A stretch of 64,000 nucleotides of DNA from Linepithema humile (lineage: Eukaryota > Arthropoda > Insecta > Hymenoptera > Formicidae). Shown here piece by piece: positions 1 through 10,140 of this stretch (position 1 is the stretch's first letter; the number at the start of each line of letters is the position of its first letter). Location of the stretch: NCBI RefSeq assembly GCF_040581485.1, contig NC_090131.1, positions 14,217,501-14,281,500 on the forward strand. Reading direction: 5' to 3'. Under the pieces are notes generated by a model. The model was not told the DNA's origin and ran no database searches. It saw only the letters and a program-made list of their open reading frames with translations. Both the position numbers and the translations under genes were made by a program.

Positions 1-164
1 TTTAATTTAAATAAATGGGGAGAAGGACCTACTTATAATCAAATAGTGCCGCTCCTAACGCTCGGCGGCGCTGGCCCTAGCGGCTGCGGCGCGCGCGGTA
101 AGGAGAGGAAAGGAGGCGTATACCACGTAAATCGGCTGAAATGTTCAACTAATTCCGAACACTG
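1..164 (+). mobile_element. hAT-like foldback element, right arm only (cut by window start)
   Basis: The GC-rich block at about 46-120 and the terminus ending ...CCGAACACTG at 164 match the right arm of the complete copy at 29703-30423. The 8 bases after the terminus would be the target duplication, but the partner end lies outside the window. The reading frame across 46-444 has no coding character and is not a gene. Confidence 0.7.
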
Positions 165-562
165 CTTTATTATATTCAATATCTCAACTAACCTTAAAAC
201 TTGTCAACTTTACATTAATTTACCTTTGAAAACAGGAATAAACTGCTCAAATCTGATGTTTCTTAAAAAAGTCTCACAGTCCATATTACAATTTTTCACT
301 AAATCACACCGTTTTTATAAAAAGTATAAAAGACGTTTCGTTGCCTGTTGCTGCCTGACTACATGTATCAATGGAATATTCAAGAACACTTGCCTTATCG
401 CGTTAGACGTGTGTGTGCCACTCATCAATACTGTATCGCATTAACAAACCGTATGGATCTCTCAACCATAATATTTGTTCTGCAGATCACGATAGAGAGG
501 TATCAGTATTCTTTTGGTTGAGGCAACTATATATGAAGGTATACGAATTGAATATTACATAT
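165..562. other. no gene seen
   Basis: AT-rich spacer between the foldback end and the hAT-like element. I see no gene, RNA or repeat in it. Confidence 0.5.
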
Positions 563-1351
563 CATTTAACCAGGGTTGGGAAGTAACTCGTTACTTGTAA
601 CGAAGTTACAGTTACAGTTATTTTTTTTTGGTAACTATAACTTAACTTTGTTCCTTTTTCTTCATCTATAACTGTAACTTAACTTCGTTACACATTTATG
701 GTAACTAGTAACTAATTTAACAGTTATTTTAATTTTAAAATGATAATACACGCTTATATATTGAGCCTTAGCTTGTTCTAGGTGCTATTTATTACTATAT
801 CTTACATATGATTGTCGTATGTCTTACATATAATTGTCGAACGTTTCGGCACCTTTTTTTGGGCCTTCTTCAGCGCTATAACAGATAAAATTAACATTCT
901 TTTACTAATAAAAACTTACATATAAACTGACTAATTATAAATTTTTGGGTCTTCTTCGGCCCTATTACTGTTTTTACTTACAATCTAATTTTTGTTGCGT
1001 CTCTTAGTTAAAATTTACTGGTTGTTTTTGGTGTGGTTCTATTTTGTCCATTTTTATGAACTTTTTGTCCACCCCTTGCTTTTTTCAGTGTGTCAGACAT
1101 GGCAACTGTTGATTTTTATTTATTGGTTTAATGTTCTTAATTAACTGTAATTATGATTTCAATGTGTTATTAATCTTTATTTAATTAAATTAATTATGCT
1201 GTTAGTCGTTCTCACCTTAATTCTTCTGACTGGCTGGATTGCTTTTTATTGGGATTTGTTACTTTGTGTGTTGTTCATTTCATACTGAGTCGTCTTGTCT
1301 GGTGTGATCGTTACTGATGGTATGATTATTTGTTGATTGGAGGGAGTGACC

Positions 1352-3614
1352 TCAGTATAGGTAAGTATTTGGTAGGAAATCCGTATCACTCTGTTTATTT
1401 ATTGCTTGTGTGTGTCTTTTTATGTGTATCATTTCTGATATTAACCGTTTTCTGTATGTTGGTTCCTTGTCTAATATTTTAACATTGTCCCATTCAAATT
1501 CTTGGTTATACTCTATTTTATGCTCTGATATTACTGATAGTGTTCCCGTTTTTTTATTTATATCTTTACGGTGTTCTTTTATTCTGGTTTGTAATTGTCT
1601 ACCTGTTTGTCCTATGTATGTGGCTTCACATTGCCTGCAATTTATTTGGTATACTATGTCATTTTGTTTTTTGTGTTCTAATTTGTCTTTACCGGTTTTT
1701 ATGTATGTATTTAATTTATTGTGGCAACTATATGCGGGTGAGAATCCGTGTTCTTTGATTTTCTTTTCTAGTTTCTTTGTGTCATTTTTCATGTATGGTA
1801 TGGTGAAATATTTCTTTTCTTTTTCTTCTGTTTTTTTGCTATGTTCTTTGTTTCCCGTACTTTTTTTGTCGTTATTATATTTGTTAATCCTATTTCTCAT
1901 GTTCTCGAAAATAAATTTTAGTGGGTAACCGTTTTCAAGTAATGAGTTTATTGCTTTATTAAGGTTGCTCTTGTGAAATTTGTGATGTGACAATGTTAAA
2001 ATTCTATCTGTCATATTGCTAATGATTGCTCTTTTATGTTGTATCGGGTGGTTTGAGTTAAAATTTAAAAATCTGCCTGAATTTGTGGGTTTTTGGTAGT
2101 GATTGAAAATTATTTCATTTTGTTCTGTTGTAATGAGGGTGTCTAAAAAACTAATTGAGTTGTCTGGTCTTATTTCTATGGTGAATTTCAGTCTGTCTTC
2201 TATTGAGTTGAAAACGTTCAATGGGCGCGTTCAGCAGAACAAATCGCTTGGTAGCAATCGAACATGATTGGCTCTTACTTTTAGAACCAACAAATCAACG
2301 TTAAGTGTTGACTAGACGACAATTCAGCAGTTGTTCTGCTGAACGCAGCCAATGTTTCTTTGATTTGGTCTGTTTTTGTTGCAATTAAGATGTCATCTAC
2401 ATATCTTACGTATATATTGGGTTTGTAATTTAATAGTTCAATTGCTGTGCTTTCTAAATCTTGCATTACTATGTCTGACACGATTGGTGACAATGGTGAG
2501 CCCATAGATTTCCTTCTTTGTGAATCTTTGGCACACCATATGCTCTCGGGAGAATACCATCGGTTTCTAATAGACATCTGTATGTTTTTTCATCAATGAA
2601 TTTTTTGTTTTTCCATCGTGTTAGCACGTTTCTTAAATTTGTCGTTAATTTATTTGTTGGATCTTTCTGTATTGTGTTGTATGTGTTTTTATCATCTATT
2701 TTTTCCATATCTGTTATATATTTTGGTTTATCCATTGCCACCGTGGTATTCCCCTTGTCCGCTCTTGTGAATATTATATTGGGGTGTTTTTCGATAAATT
2801 CTTGTGTTTGTTTTTTATATTTGATAATTAACTTTTCATTGTGGTTTATTTTTGTGTTATTGTTCCATATGTTATTTATTGTTTCTATGGTCTCATTTCT
2901 CACCACACTCTGCAATTCTTTGTCTTCTTTTTCTATGTTTCTTTCTATATTTTTGATGAGTTCTATGGTATTTCGTTTTTTATCGTAATTCGAAAGGTTG
3001 AACTTTTCTCCTAATTGTAATAAATATTGTACTTTTGTAGGTATTTGTGTATCCGTCAGATTAATGAACCATTTATCTTGTACTTTGTATAAATTGTTGC
3101 TATTGTCTATGTTGAAATTCATAGGTGATATGATTTGTTCTACGTTATTATCTTTGTTCTTATTCTTTTTTGTATTGATTATTATAGGTTTTATGTTTGA
3201 CTTGATTGCAGAATGTCGCTGTGAAATGAGCCACTTTAATTTTTTGTCGTGTTGTTCATTTATGCATTTCCAAATTTTTTGTTTTCTTTTTTCTTGGAAA
3301 TACATAAATTGATTTATAATATTTGTTGGTAATCTGTCGTATAAAGCTCTGAGGATTTTGCGAATTTCTTTTTTGTGTTTTTCCAATTCTAAGTAATTAT
3401 CTTTTATTTCTAATTTTAATGTTCTTGTCTTTAATGTTTGGATTAATTTTTTAAAAGCATTTTGGTGTCTGTTGTGTTGCAATTTTATTTGTTGTTCAAT
3501 TTTTATATTTAAATGTTTTGGTGTGATATTCTGAAATTTGCATTCCCTCAAAAACCTTGTTCGACTTCTTATGTTAGTACTTAATTTTACAATATTCATG
3601 TATCTTTTTAACAT
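1352..3614 (-). pseudogene. Penelope-like reverse transcriptase/GIY-YIG endonuclease, broken
   Basis: A Penelope-like element encodes one protein with an N-terminal region, RT and a C-terminal GIY-YIG endonuclease. Here the N-terminal part (3614-2469) is Lys/Asn-rich and runs into the RT finger motif PKIHKEG. A change of frame near 2500 then joins it directly to MGSPLSPIV and YVRYVDDILIATK (palm, YVDD box). The central RT segment, including the usual first catalytic Asp motif, is absent, so this is an internal deletion plus frameshift. A 126-bp MITE at 2224-2349 next interrupts the frame. The endonuclease follows (2221-1352) with a CRQCEATYIGQTGR motif and RIKEHR. The apparent start of that last part is not a real start codon but the re-entry point after the MITE. 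It cannot make a working protein. Confidence 0.93.
2224..2349. mobile_element. 126-bp MITE inside the Penelope ORF
   Basis: The ends are inverted repeats of about 19 bp (GGCGCGTTCAGCAGAACAA on the left, the complement of GCTGCGTTCAGCAGAACAA on the right). They are flanked by a 5-bp repeat CAATG (2219-2223 and 2350-2354). The sister Penelope copy at 3664 onward lacks this insert and shows the uninterrupted site, so insertion followed the duplication. The family is not assigned. Confidence 0.85.
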
Positions 3615-3663
3615 AACGCATGTTGTCTCCCCAAAGTTTACTCTAATATAATGTAAAAAAGTA

Positions 3664-5168
3664 TCCTAAAGAAACATTGAACGTTTTCAACTCAATAGAA
3701 GACAGACTGAAATTCACCATAGAAATAAGACCAGACAACTCAATTAGTTTTTTAGACACCCTCATTACAACAGAACAAAATGAAATAATTTTCAATCACT
3801 ACCAAAAACCCACAAATTCAGGCAGATTTTTAAATTTTAACTCAAACCACCCGATACAACATAAAAGAGCAATCATTAGCAATATGACAGATAGAATTTT
3901 AACATTGTCACATCACAAATTTCACAAGAGCAACCTTAATAAAGCAATAAACTCATTACTTGAAAACGGTTACCCACTAAAATTTATTTTCGAGAACATG
4001 AGAAATAGGATTAACAAATATAATAACGACAAAAAAAGTACGGGAAACAAAGAACATAGCAAAAAAACAGAAGAAAAAGAAAAGAAATATTTCACCATAC
4101 CATACATGAAAAATGACACAAAGAAACTAGAAAAGAAAATCAAAGAACACGGATTCTCACCCGCATATAGTTGCCACAATAAATTAAATACATACATAAA
4201 AACCGGTAAAGACAAATTAGAACACAAAAAACAAAATGACATAGTATACCAAATAAATTGCAGGCAATGTGAAGCCACATACATAGGACAAACAGGTAGA
4301 CAATTACAAACCAGAATAAAAGAACACCGTAAAGATATAAATAAAAAAACGGGAACACTATCAGTAATATCAGAGCATAAAATAGAGTATAACCAAGAAT
4401 TTGAATGGGACAATGTTAAAATATTAGACAAGGAACCAACATACAGAAAACGGTTAATATCAGAAATGATACACATAAAAAGACACACACAAGCAATAAA
4501 TAAACAGAGTGATACGGATTTCCTACCAAATACTTACTTACCTATACTGAGGTCACTCCCTCCAATCAACAAATAATCATACCATCAGTAACGATCACAC
4601 CAGACAAGACGACTCAGTATGAAATGAACAACACACAAAGTAACAAATCCCAATAAAAAGCAATCCAGCTAGTCAGAAGAATTAAGGTGAGAACGACTAA
4701 CAGCATAATTAATTTAATTAAATAAAGATTAATAACACATTGAAATCATAATTACAGTTAATTAAGAACATTAAACCAATAAATAAAAATCAACAGTTGC
4801 CATGTCTGACACACTGAAAAAAGCAAGGGGTGGACAAAAAGTTCATAAAAATGGACAAAATAGAACCACACCAAAAACAATCAGTAAATTTTAACTAAGA
4901 GACGCAACAAAAATTAGATTGTAAGTAAAAACAGTAATAGGGCCGAAGAAGACCCAAAAATTTATAATTAGTCAGTTTATATGTAAGTTTTTATTAGTAA
5001 AAGAATGTTAATTTTATCCGTTATAGCGCTGAAGAAGGCCCAAAAAAAGGTGCCGAAACGTTCGACAATTATATGTAAGACATATGACAATCATATGTAA
5101 GATATAGTAATAAATAGCACCTAGAACAAGCTAAGACTCAATAAATAAGCGTGTGTTATCATTTTAAA
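3664..5168 (+). mobile_element. Penelope-like retroelement, 5'-truncated inverted copy
   Basis: Near-identical reverse complement of 738-2223, joined head-to-head to the longer copy at about 3661. It starts just before the endonuclease-coding part, so it lacks the RT region. The two arms make an inverted repeat of about 1.5 kb with only a few differences visible by eye. Confidence 0.9.
3677..4576 (+). pseudogene. Penelope GIY-YIG endonuclease domain, truncated copy
   Basis: An open frame of about 290 residues equal to the C-terminal part of the Penelope protein. It has the Cys pair CRQC, the GIY-YIG-type motif ATYIGQTGR and the RIKEHR helix. There is no ATG at the head; the frame opens at the truncation point, so it is a fragment, not an independent gene. 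The last few residues differ from the other arm because the frame reads further into the 3' tail. Confidence 0.88.
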
Positions 5169-6014
5169 GTTTTAATTGAAAAAATGAGCCTAATTAAAAA
5201 ATTCTTTTTATAGTTATTTTAATATTCTATATACGATTGTATTAATTGTAAAAATTAGGGCCTATCCAGACACACTAGCATAGTCGCATAAACATATGCA
5301 TTAGGAAAAAAACAAAATTGTCATGGAATTTGTCATATTAAGTGTACATTCTATATTTGTTAAATAAATAGACGGATAAACGTATAGATATTAATTATGA
5401 AATTCAACAGAAATAAACAAATTCTCATTTAAAGAATGCACTGCCACCCAGTAATAAATTATCTTTGAGGATGATTATCATATAAACATAAAGTTGAGAC
5501 TTTAAGAAGAACTGAAACATTAGTCTGCGATTTTTCGGAAAGTTACAACTGTTTGTGTGAAATTCGTGAATTTTTAAACTGAAAAATCTTAATCCTATAA
5601 TTTTTATTCTAAGTGTATAATAATTTATTTTAAATTATTAATTAATTTAATATTTTAAGTTTAAAACAATTGTGATTTATTACATATAAAATAATATAAC
5701 ACGAAATTAAGTACCTATGTAGTATATAATAAGTTAATAAATCTTGAAATGTAAGATTCTTATATTTAAAATAGCAGTGCACATTTATTGCAAAAAAGTA
5801 ACTGAAAAGTAACGACTCGTTACTTTTTGAGTAACTATAACTGTAACGTGTTACTTTTCAGAATCGGTAACTTCTAACTGTAACTGTAGTTGTTTTTTCA
5901 GTAAAAAAAACTGTAACTTTAACTAGATACTTTTACAAAATAACTTTCCCAACTTTGCATTTAACTATGGCTGTGAGAACTGTATAGATAGGCTTATGTC
6001 AACAGCGACTTTTA

Positions 6015-6164
6015 GGCCGGTTCTACAATAAGTTGCAAATACTCCGTCGCCAGTCGCGAATGCTCCGTCTTACTAAAAATAACTAGAAATAGCGCTTTCC
6101 AATTAGTAGTTGCCATCCTTCGCGACCGGTGACGGGGCATTTGCAACTTATTGTAGAACCAGCT
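6015..6164. mobile_element. 150-bp MITE, PIF/Harbinger type
   Basis: Inverted ends of about 45-50 bp (GGCCGGTTCTACAATAAG on the left, complementary AGCTGGTTCTACAATAAG on the right) are flanked by TTA on both sides (6012-6014, 6165-6167). A TTA duplication with GGCC-type ends is typical of PIF/Harbinger MITEs. It has no coding capacity. Confidence 0.8.
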
Positions 6165-6256
6165 TTAATGTAATATCTATTTAACTTGAATTTATATCAA
6201 TTCTTTTGCTAACCATAGATAATGTGATTGTAGCAACCATAACAGTTTTCTCCGTG

Positions 6257-6450
6257 CTCTGACTTCGTTTATAAAAAATTACCAGCTCACGGATAAATCG
6301 CCTCTGGTATTATTTATTCTAAATTGTCAGCTCACGTTAGATCGCCTCTGACTTCGTTTATAAAAAATTGCCAGCTTACGGATAAATCGCCTCTGGCATT
6401 ATTTATTCTAAATTGTCAGCTCACGTTAGATCGCCTTTGACTTCGTTTAT
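6257..6450. repeat. 89-bp tandem repeat, just over two copies
   Basis: The string CTCTGACTTCGTTTATA recurs at an 89-bp step (about 6257, 6346, 6435, the last with one change). Each unit is itself two related halves sharing CAGCTCACG and ATCGCCTCTG, so the repeat has a higher-order structure. Confidence 0.85.
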
Positions 6451-7089
6451 AGCCAAGTAAGTGCAAACCGAAGGTCACATCTTATTGAAATAATTTTAGC
6501 CGGAAGAACATACAATAACCAAATAATTGAAATACCCATTAACAATAATTATTATTAATATTATCTTAATTTTTTTGCATTAAATCCAATCAGACAAAAT
6601 TTGAATAGATGACAAGGACTATTGACATTATTAGACGAAAACGCAAGAGACGAACTCTCTCTAAAATACAAAGATCTAAATTCCGCATAACACAAACACA
6701 TTAAAGGTCGAGACAACTTACATCAAAACAATTAATTGCTTTCAGAACAATAGTTAATGAAATAACAGGAATTTCTATTCTAACAACGAATAATAATATT
6801 TAAAATTATTAAAGATACAGAGGAAAATGAGCAAATAACCCAGTCAAAACCCAGTAAGTTTATTAAATCAGAAGACTTTATAAACACCACTACAGAACAA
6901 ATAATTTTCGAAGATAATATAGATAATATTGATAATATAGATAATATTAAATCTTTATGAAGAGTCGAGTTTCAATTTAGTAAATCCGACTATCTTTAAT
7001 AATAAAGACTTGTATACTAACGCTGAATCTATGAATGAGATTAACATTGATCCCTTGGAATCGAAAATAAGAAAATCATTACTTACATT
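6451..7089. other. no gene seen
   Basis: AT-rich sequence. Short Lys/Asn/Ile-rich frames occur, but there is no motif, splice structure or length to support a gene. Confidence 0.4.
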
Positions 7090-7422
7090 TGAACTCGGAA
7101 TTATTTCATCTTTTCGGTCGATTCTCGTGGTATACGCCTCCTTTCCTCTCCTTACCGCGCGCGCGGCAGCCGCTAGAGTCAGCGCAGCCGAGCGTTAGGA
7201 GCGGCGCTATCCGATAAATGTTAGGTTCTTCTCCCTTGATCACTAAAAGTTAAAAAAATGTATTAAAAATATTTTTTTTATTTTTAAATTTATTATGTGG
7301 AAATATTTCAATAGATTTTCACGTTACTCATGAGGTACTATTACTATTGAGGAAAAAAATATTTTTAATAAATTTTTTTAACATTAATTGGATAGCGCCG
7401 GTCCTAACACTCGGCGGCGTTG
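7090..7422 (-). mobile_element. diverged copy of the hAT-like foldback family
   Basis: It carries the same GC-rich block (TATACGCCTCCTTTCCTCTC), the CACCCATGAGGTACTA-like internal segment and, at 7392-7422, the start of the opposite arm, which is then lost at the TTAGG tract. Its left terminus is degraded compared with the copy at 29703. Confidence 0.7.
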
Positions 7423-7423
7423 G

Positions 7424-7443
7424 TTAGGTTAGGTTAGGTTAGG
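7424..7443 (+). repeat. (TTAGG)4 interstitial telomere-type repeat
   Basis: Four perfect tandem TTAGG units, the canonical insect telomeric repeat, placed exactly where the foldback copy loses its right arm. Short tracts like this are common in insect genomes and do not by themselves mark a telomere. Confidence 0.8.
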
Positions 7444-7529
7444 TCACTGATAACATTACATTATTTATTGGTGACAACGGCATACTTTCTCAAGACGTTA
7501 TATATGCATATGTTTACTTTTATTTGATA

Positions 7530-7806
7530 TAATTTTCTTACCTCAATATTTATATGCACAAAATAATGAGAGGAATAAATTGGTGTAAAGGAAACATATA
7601 GTTGTTTTTTAGAAAAAGTATAAATTTGTAACGAGCAAGTACATATTTTTTCTTAAAAACAACTGTTTATTTCTTTATACCAATTAATTTTTTTCATTAT
7701 TTTGTGCATACAATTCATTATTTTATGCAAATAAGAAAAATGAATATTTTACGAGATATTTTATTGTTTTTGTAAAATTATGTCATAGTATAAAATATCT
7801 CGTAAA
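7530..7806. repeat. relic of the CAGGGTGTC foldback family plus a hairpin
   Basis: 7550-7710 is a diverged inverted repeat whose arms resemble the centre of the foldback at 12026-12905 (ATGCACAAAATAATGAG and its complement, AAATTGGTGTAAAGG). A second hairpin follows, TTTACGAGATATTTTA near 7748 pairing with TAAAATATCTCGTAAA near 7790. Confidence 0.55.
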
Positions 7807-8640
7807 CTATTTAATTTGTGGCCATCTTACCTATATAACTTTTAACGCCGAATATTGCGAGAAATCGATTTATAAAAAAATTAGAATAAGATTCCATTTA
7901 AAAAAACTAGGTTGACTTTGAAATCTCCGAAGCGCTTTCATCCAAATTAATATGCCTGTCTTTTTTCTCCCTTCGAACCAAACATCTTTTGTCTAAAACG
8001 TTTTCCTATAAAATGTTTTATTTTTGAGATATTTAATATGAGTGTAGAATTTATGGAATAACTTTATTTCTTTACAAGCAAGCTTTATAAACAGGATTTA
8101 TTTATATAGAATAAATAACAGCAAGAATTTTTAGGAGACATTGCATTGATGATTTAGTGATAATAAATAAATACTATTTTGAAATGTTAATGTGATTACT
8201 TGATTTTCAACTATTCAGAAATACAATACTATACAGAAGAAAAATGTAGCTTCACTTTTTTATAAGCAAACTTTTTGCAATATTTTATTTAGTATAATAA
8301 TTTTAAATATCTGGATATGTTTATTAAAATAATTTTAAACTGTTTGCTTGCTTATTGCAAAAAAACTTGTACAAAAAAGTTCACAAATATTAATCTAAAA
8401 TTTATAATGTGTTTGTTTTATTATATACGTATTAATGCAACTTTTTTATTTTTCAGATCCAGAAAAAAAAATTAGAAAAAATAATCTGCTGCGCTGAGTT
8501 TTGGCCCTGACTGGCTTGCCTTAGGCGCCCAATTAGAAAATCTGGTATAGAATTCTGTAACTTTAATTATTCGTTTAAAGTGATTGTGATACTTGCATCA
8601 CTAAAAGGCTGCCCGTATATTTGTATAAGGCTGCTCCGAG
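7807..8640. other. no gene seen
   Basis: AT-rich spacer. An acceptor-like pyrimidine tract ending TTTTTCAG lies near 8456 and could belong to the gene that follows, but no upstream exon is evident. Confidence 0.4.
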
Positions 8641-8652
8641 CGCCAACTCAAA

Positions 8653-9273
8653 ATGCATCATCAGTGTCACAAGTTCTATTATGGCAAAGAGGAAAAAGAC
8701 ATTTTGGCTTCCAAAAAATGGTTGACGGACACGACGATAAATAGTTTTCATGCGTTACTCGAAAGAAATTCTGAATATGCACCTCGGCTTGTATCGTTGG
8801 CGTTTTTTCCTGATCAGATTGTTCCACTCGAAAATCTAAAAAAGAAGCATTTGCAAATACTGTACAGTGATTTCGCCGGTGGACATTGGGTTACTTGTCA
8901 TTACGACGCAAAGTCTGTTATTATATATGATTCTTATGAAGGCAGTCGTGATGCTAATAAGCAAAATTTGAATGAAAAAATTCGAATTTTTGTGGAGAGA
9001 TTATTTCCCTTTCATGATTTTCAAAACAATCCGATAGTCTTTCCTACAGTCCAGTCGCAAGACGACGATAATTGTGGTCCTATGGCAATTGCGTTTGCTA
9101 CATCGATTCTGTTCGGCATAAATCCTTGTATTGTGACGTACGATCGATCTTTGCTAAGACCTCATTTGTCTGCAATGTTTGCAGGACAAACAATAACTCA
9201 TTTCCCGCACCTCTGTAATTCAACTGCTCCATCAGTGCTGCAAGATCGAGCATCCTGCAACAGAGCAACATGA
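8653..9273 (+). CDS. Ulp1/C48-like cysteine protease ORF
   Basis: A 206-residue frame with the layout of a Ulp1/SENP-type protease. GGHWVTCHYD carries the catalytic His (about residue 78), IIYDSYEG the Asp (about 93), VQSQDDDNCGPMA the oxyanion Gln (134 or 136) and the nucleophile Cys (141). Family members cleave ubiquitin-like modifiers or precursor polyproteins. The conserved domain ends with LLRPHLSAMF near residue 173. The last 30 or so residues have no family look and may be read-through into unrelated DNA. Similar solitary C48 proteins are known from several DNA transposon groups, so this may be the surviving gene of a dead element. I see no partner gene or terminal repeats nearby. The first ATG at 8653 follows an AT-rich leader; an upstream exon cannot be excluded. 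Confidence 0.75.
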   Translation: MHHQCHKFYYGKEEKDILASKKWLTDTTINSFHALLERNSEYAPRLVSLAFFPDQIVPLENLKKKHLQILYSDFAGGHWVTCHYDAKSVIIYDSYEGSRDANKQNLNEKIRIFVERLFPFHDFQNNPIVFPTVQSQDDDNCGPMAIAFATSILFGINPCIVTYDRSLLRPHLSAMFAGQTITHFPHLCNSTAPSVLQDRASCNRAT

Positions 9274-9956
9274 GGGGAACGGCCCCCACCATGCGGGCAC
9301 TACACAAGCGAGAACCGCACGTCACGCGTCCGTGTGCGCACGCGTCTGCGTAGCATGCTATATTTTGTGTCACTTCCCCAGCCCGCGAAAAATGTTACGT
9401 ATGATAAATGCAAAGAAGCCAACCGTTTTTAATCGAGTAAGGCGAATCGCTTGAATAATAGAGATTCCGTCTTCTAGACCTGCATCTTGCAACTTTTTTT
9501 TTTCTTTTTCCCGCATTTCTTTTTAACGCACAATTTTCTAATGCACACTCAAATAAATAATTAGATAATTTTTTTTGCTAAAAAGTATTATTTTATATTC
9601 ATTAAAAATATTCGCATAAGTTAAATTAATAACTGTAGAAAAAGATATTGATTTACTATGACTTGTTAATAGAAAAATAAAATATAATTTTACAATTTTG
9701 CAATAAAATGCAAGTTTAACATATGCAAAGATTATTAATAAATATAAAATAATACTTTTTTGTCGAAAACATTATTTAATAATTTGATTGATTACTGTTA
9801 GAAACTCATGTGCAAAAAAGTTGCAAGAAGCAATTTTCAAACACAATATCTTCAACATTTTAGCTACTCGCTTTACCCGTTTAGCCACGCTTGCTACTTG
9901 ACATTTACCTCTTTAAATTGAAAAGAAAGATATATTAATAATTTATTAGTAGTTAA
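9274..9956. other. no gene seen
   Basis: A short GC-rich patch (9280-9350) is followed by AT-rich DNA. The frame running opposite at 9098-9373 is a shadow of the protease. Confidence 0.4.
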
Positions 9957-10050
9957 TAATGGCCTTCCACGCCACCCATGAGGTGCCACTAATAGCGCGC
10001 TAAATTTTTTTAAAAAGTGGATCTTTGCCTGTAGCCTATTATACCACATA
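9957..10050. mobile_element. short fragment of the hAT-like foldback family
   Basis: CACCCATGAGGTGCCACTAA, then AAAAAGTGG and the following CCTATTATACCAC match the inner part of the element at 29703-30423 with divergence. Neither terminus is present. Confidence 0.5.
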
Positions 10051-10140
10051 TTATTACAAAATACCCCAAAAAATATATTACTATATAAATATTATGTATA
10101 TTACGATATAAATACTATATGTATATTATTAACATATATA

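Larger units (their letters stand above)
738..3660 (-). mobile_element. Penelope-like retroelement, longer copy
   Basis: On the minus strand this copy reads from a short leader near 3660, through a reverse transcriptase ORF, a GIY-YIG endonuclease ORF, and a 3' tail ending near 738. It carries an internal deletion in the RT core and a 126-bp MITE. It stands head-to-head with a 5'-truncated copy at 3664-5168, an arrangement described for Penelope-family insertions. Confidence 0.9.
571..5957. mobile_element. hAT-like non-autonomous element containing a Penelope pair
   Basis: The 8-bp sequence CATTTAAC at 563-570 recurs exactly at 5958-5965, a target duplication of hAT length. The ends are imperfect inverted repeats, CAGGGTTGGGAAGTAAC on the left and CAAAGTTGGGAAAGTTA read inward from the right. 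Subterminal DNA is full of GTTAC/GTAAC motifs in both orientations (590-700 and 5800-5940). No hAT transposase is present, so mobilisation would need a transposase in trans. Nearly all the interior is the Penelope head-to-head pair at 738-5168, which must have landed inside the hAT-like element or have been carried by it. Confidence 0.8.

Noticed and set aside
46..444. A 132-residue + strand frame at the window start
   Set aside because: It runs through a foldback element arm and AT-rich DNA with no motif or coding bias.
1410..4488. Hydrophobic frames opposite the Penelope endonuclease copies
   Set aside because: Antisense shadows of Lys/Asn-rich coding DNA; both copies show them mirrored.
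7424..7443. Chromosome end
   Set aside because: Only four TTAGG units, surrounded by ordinary sequence; interstitial.
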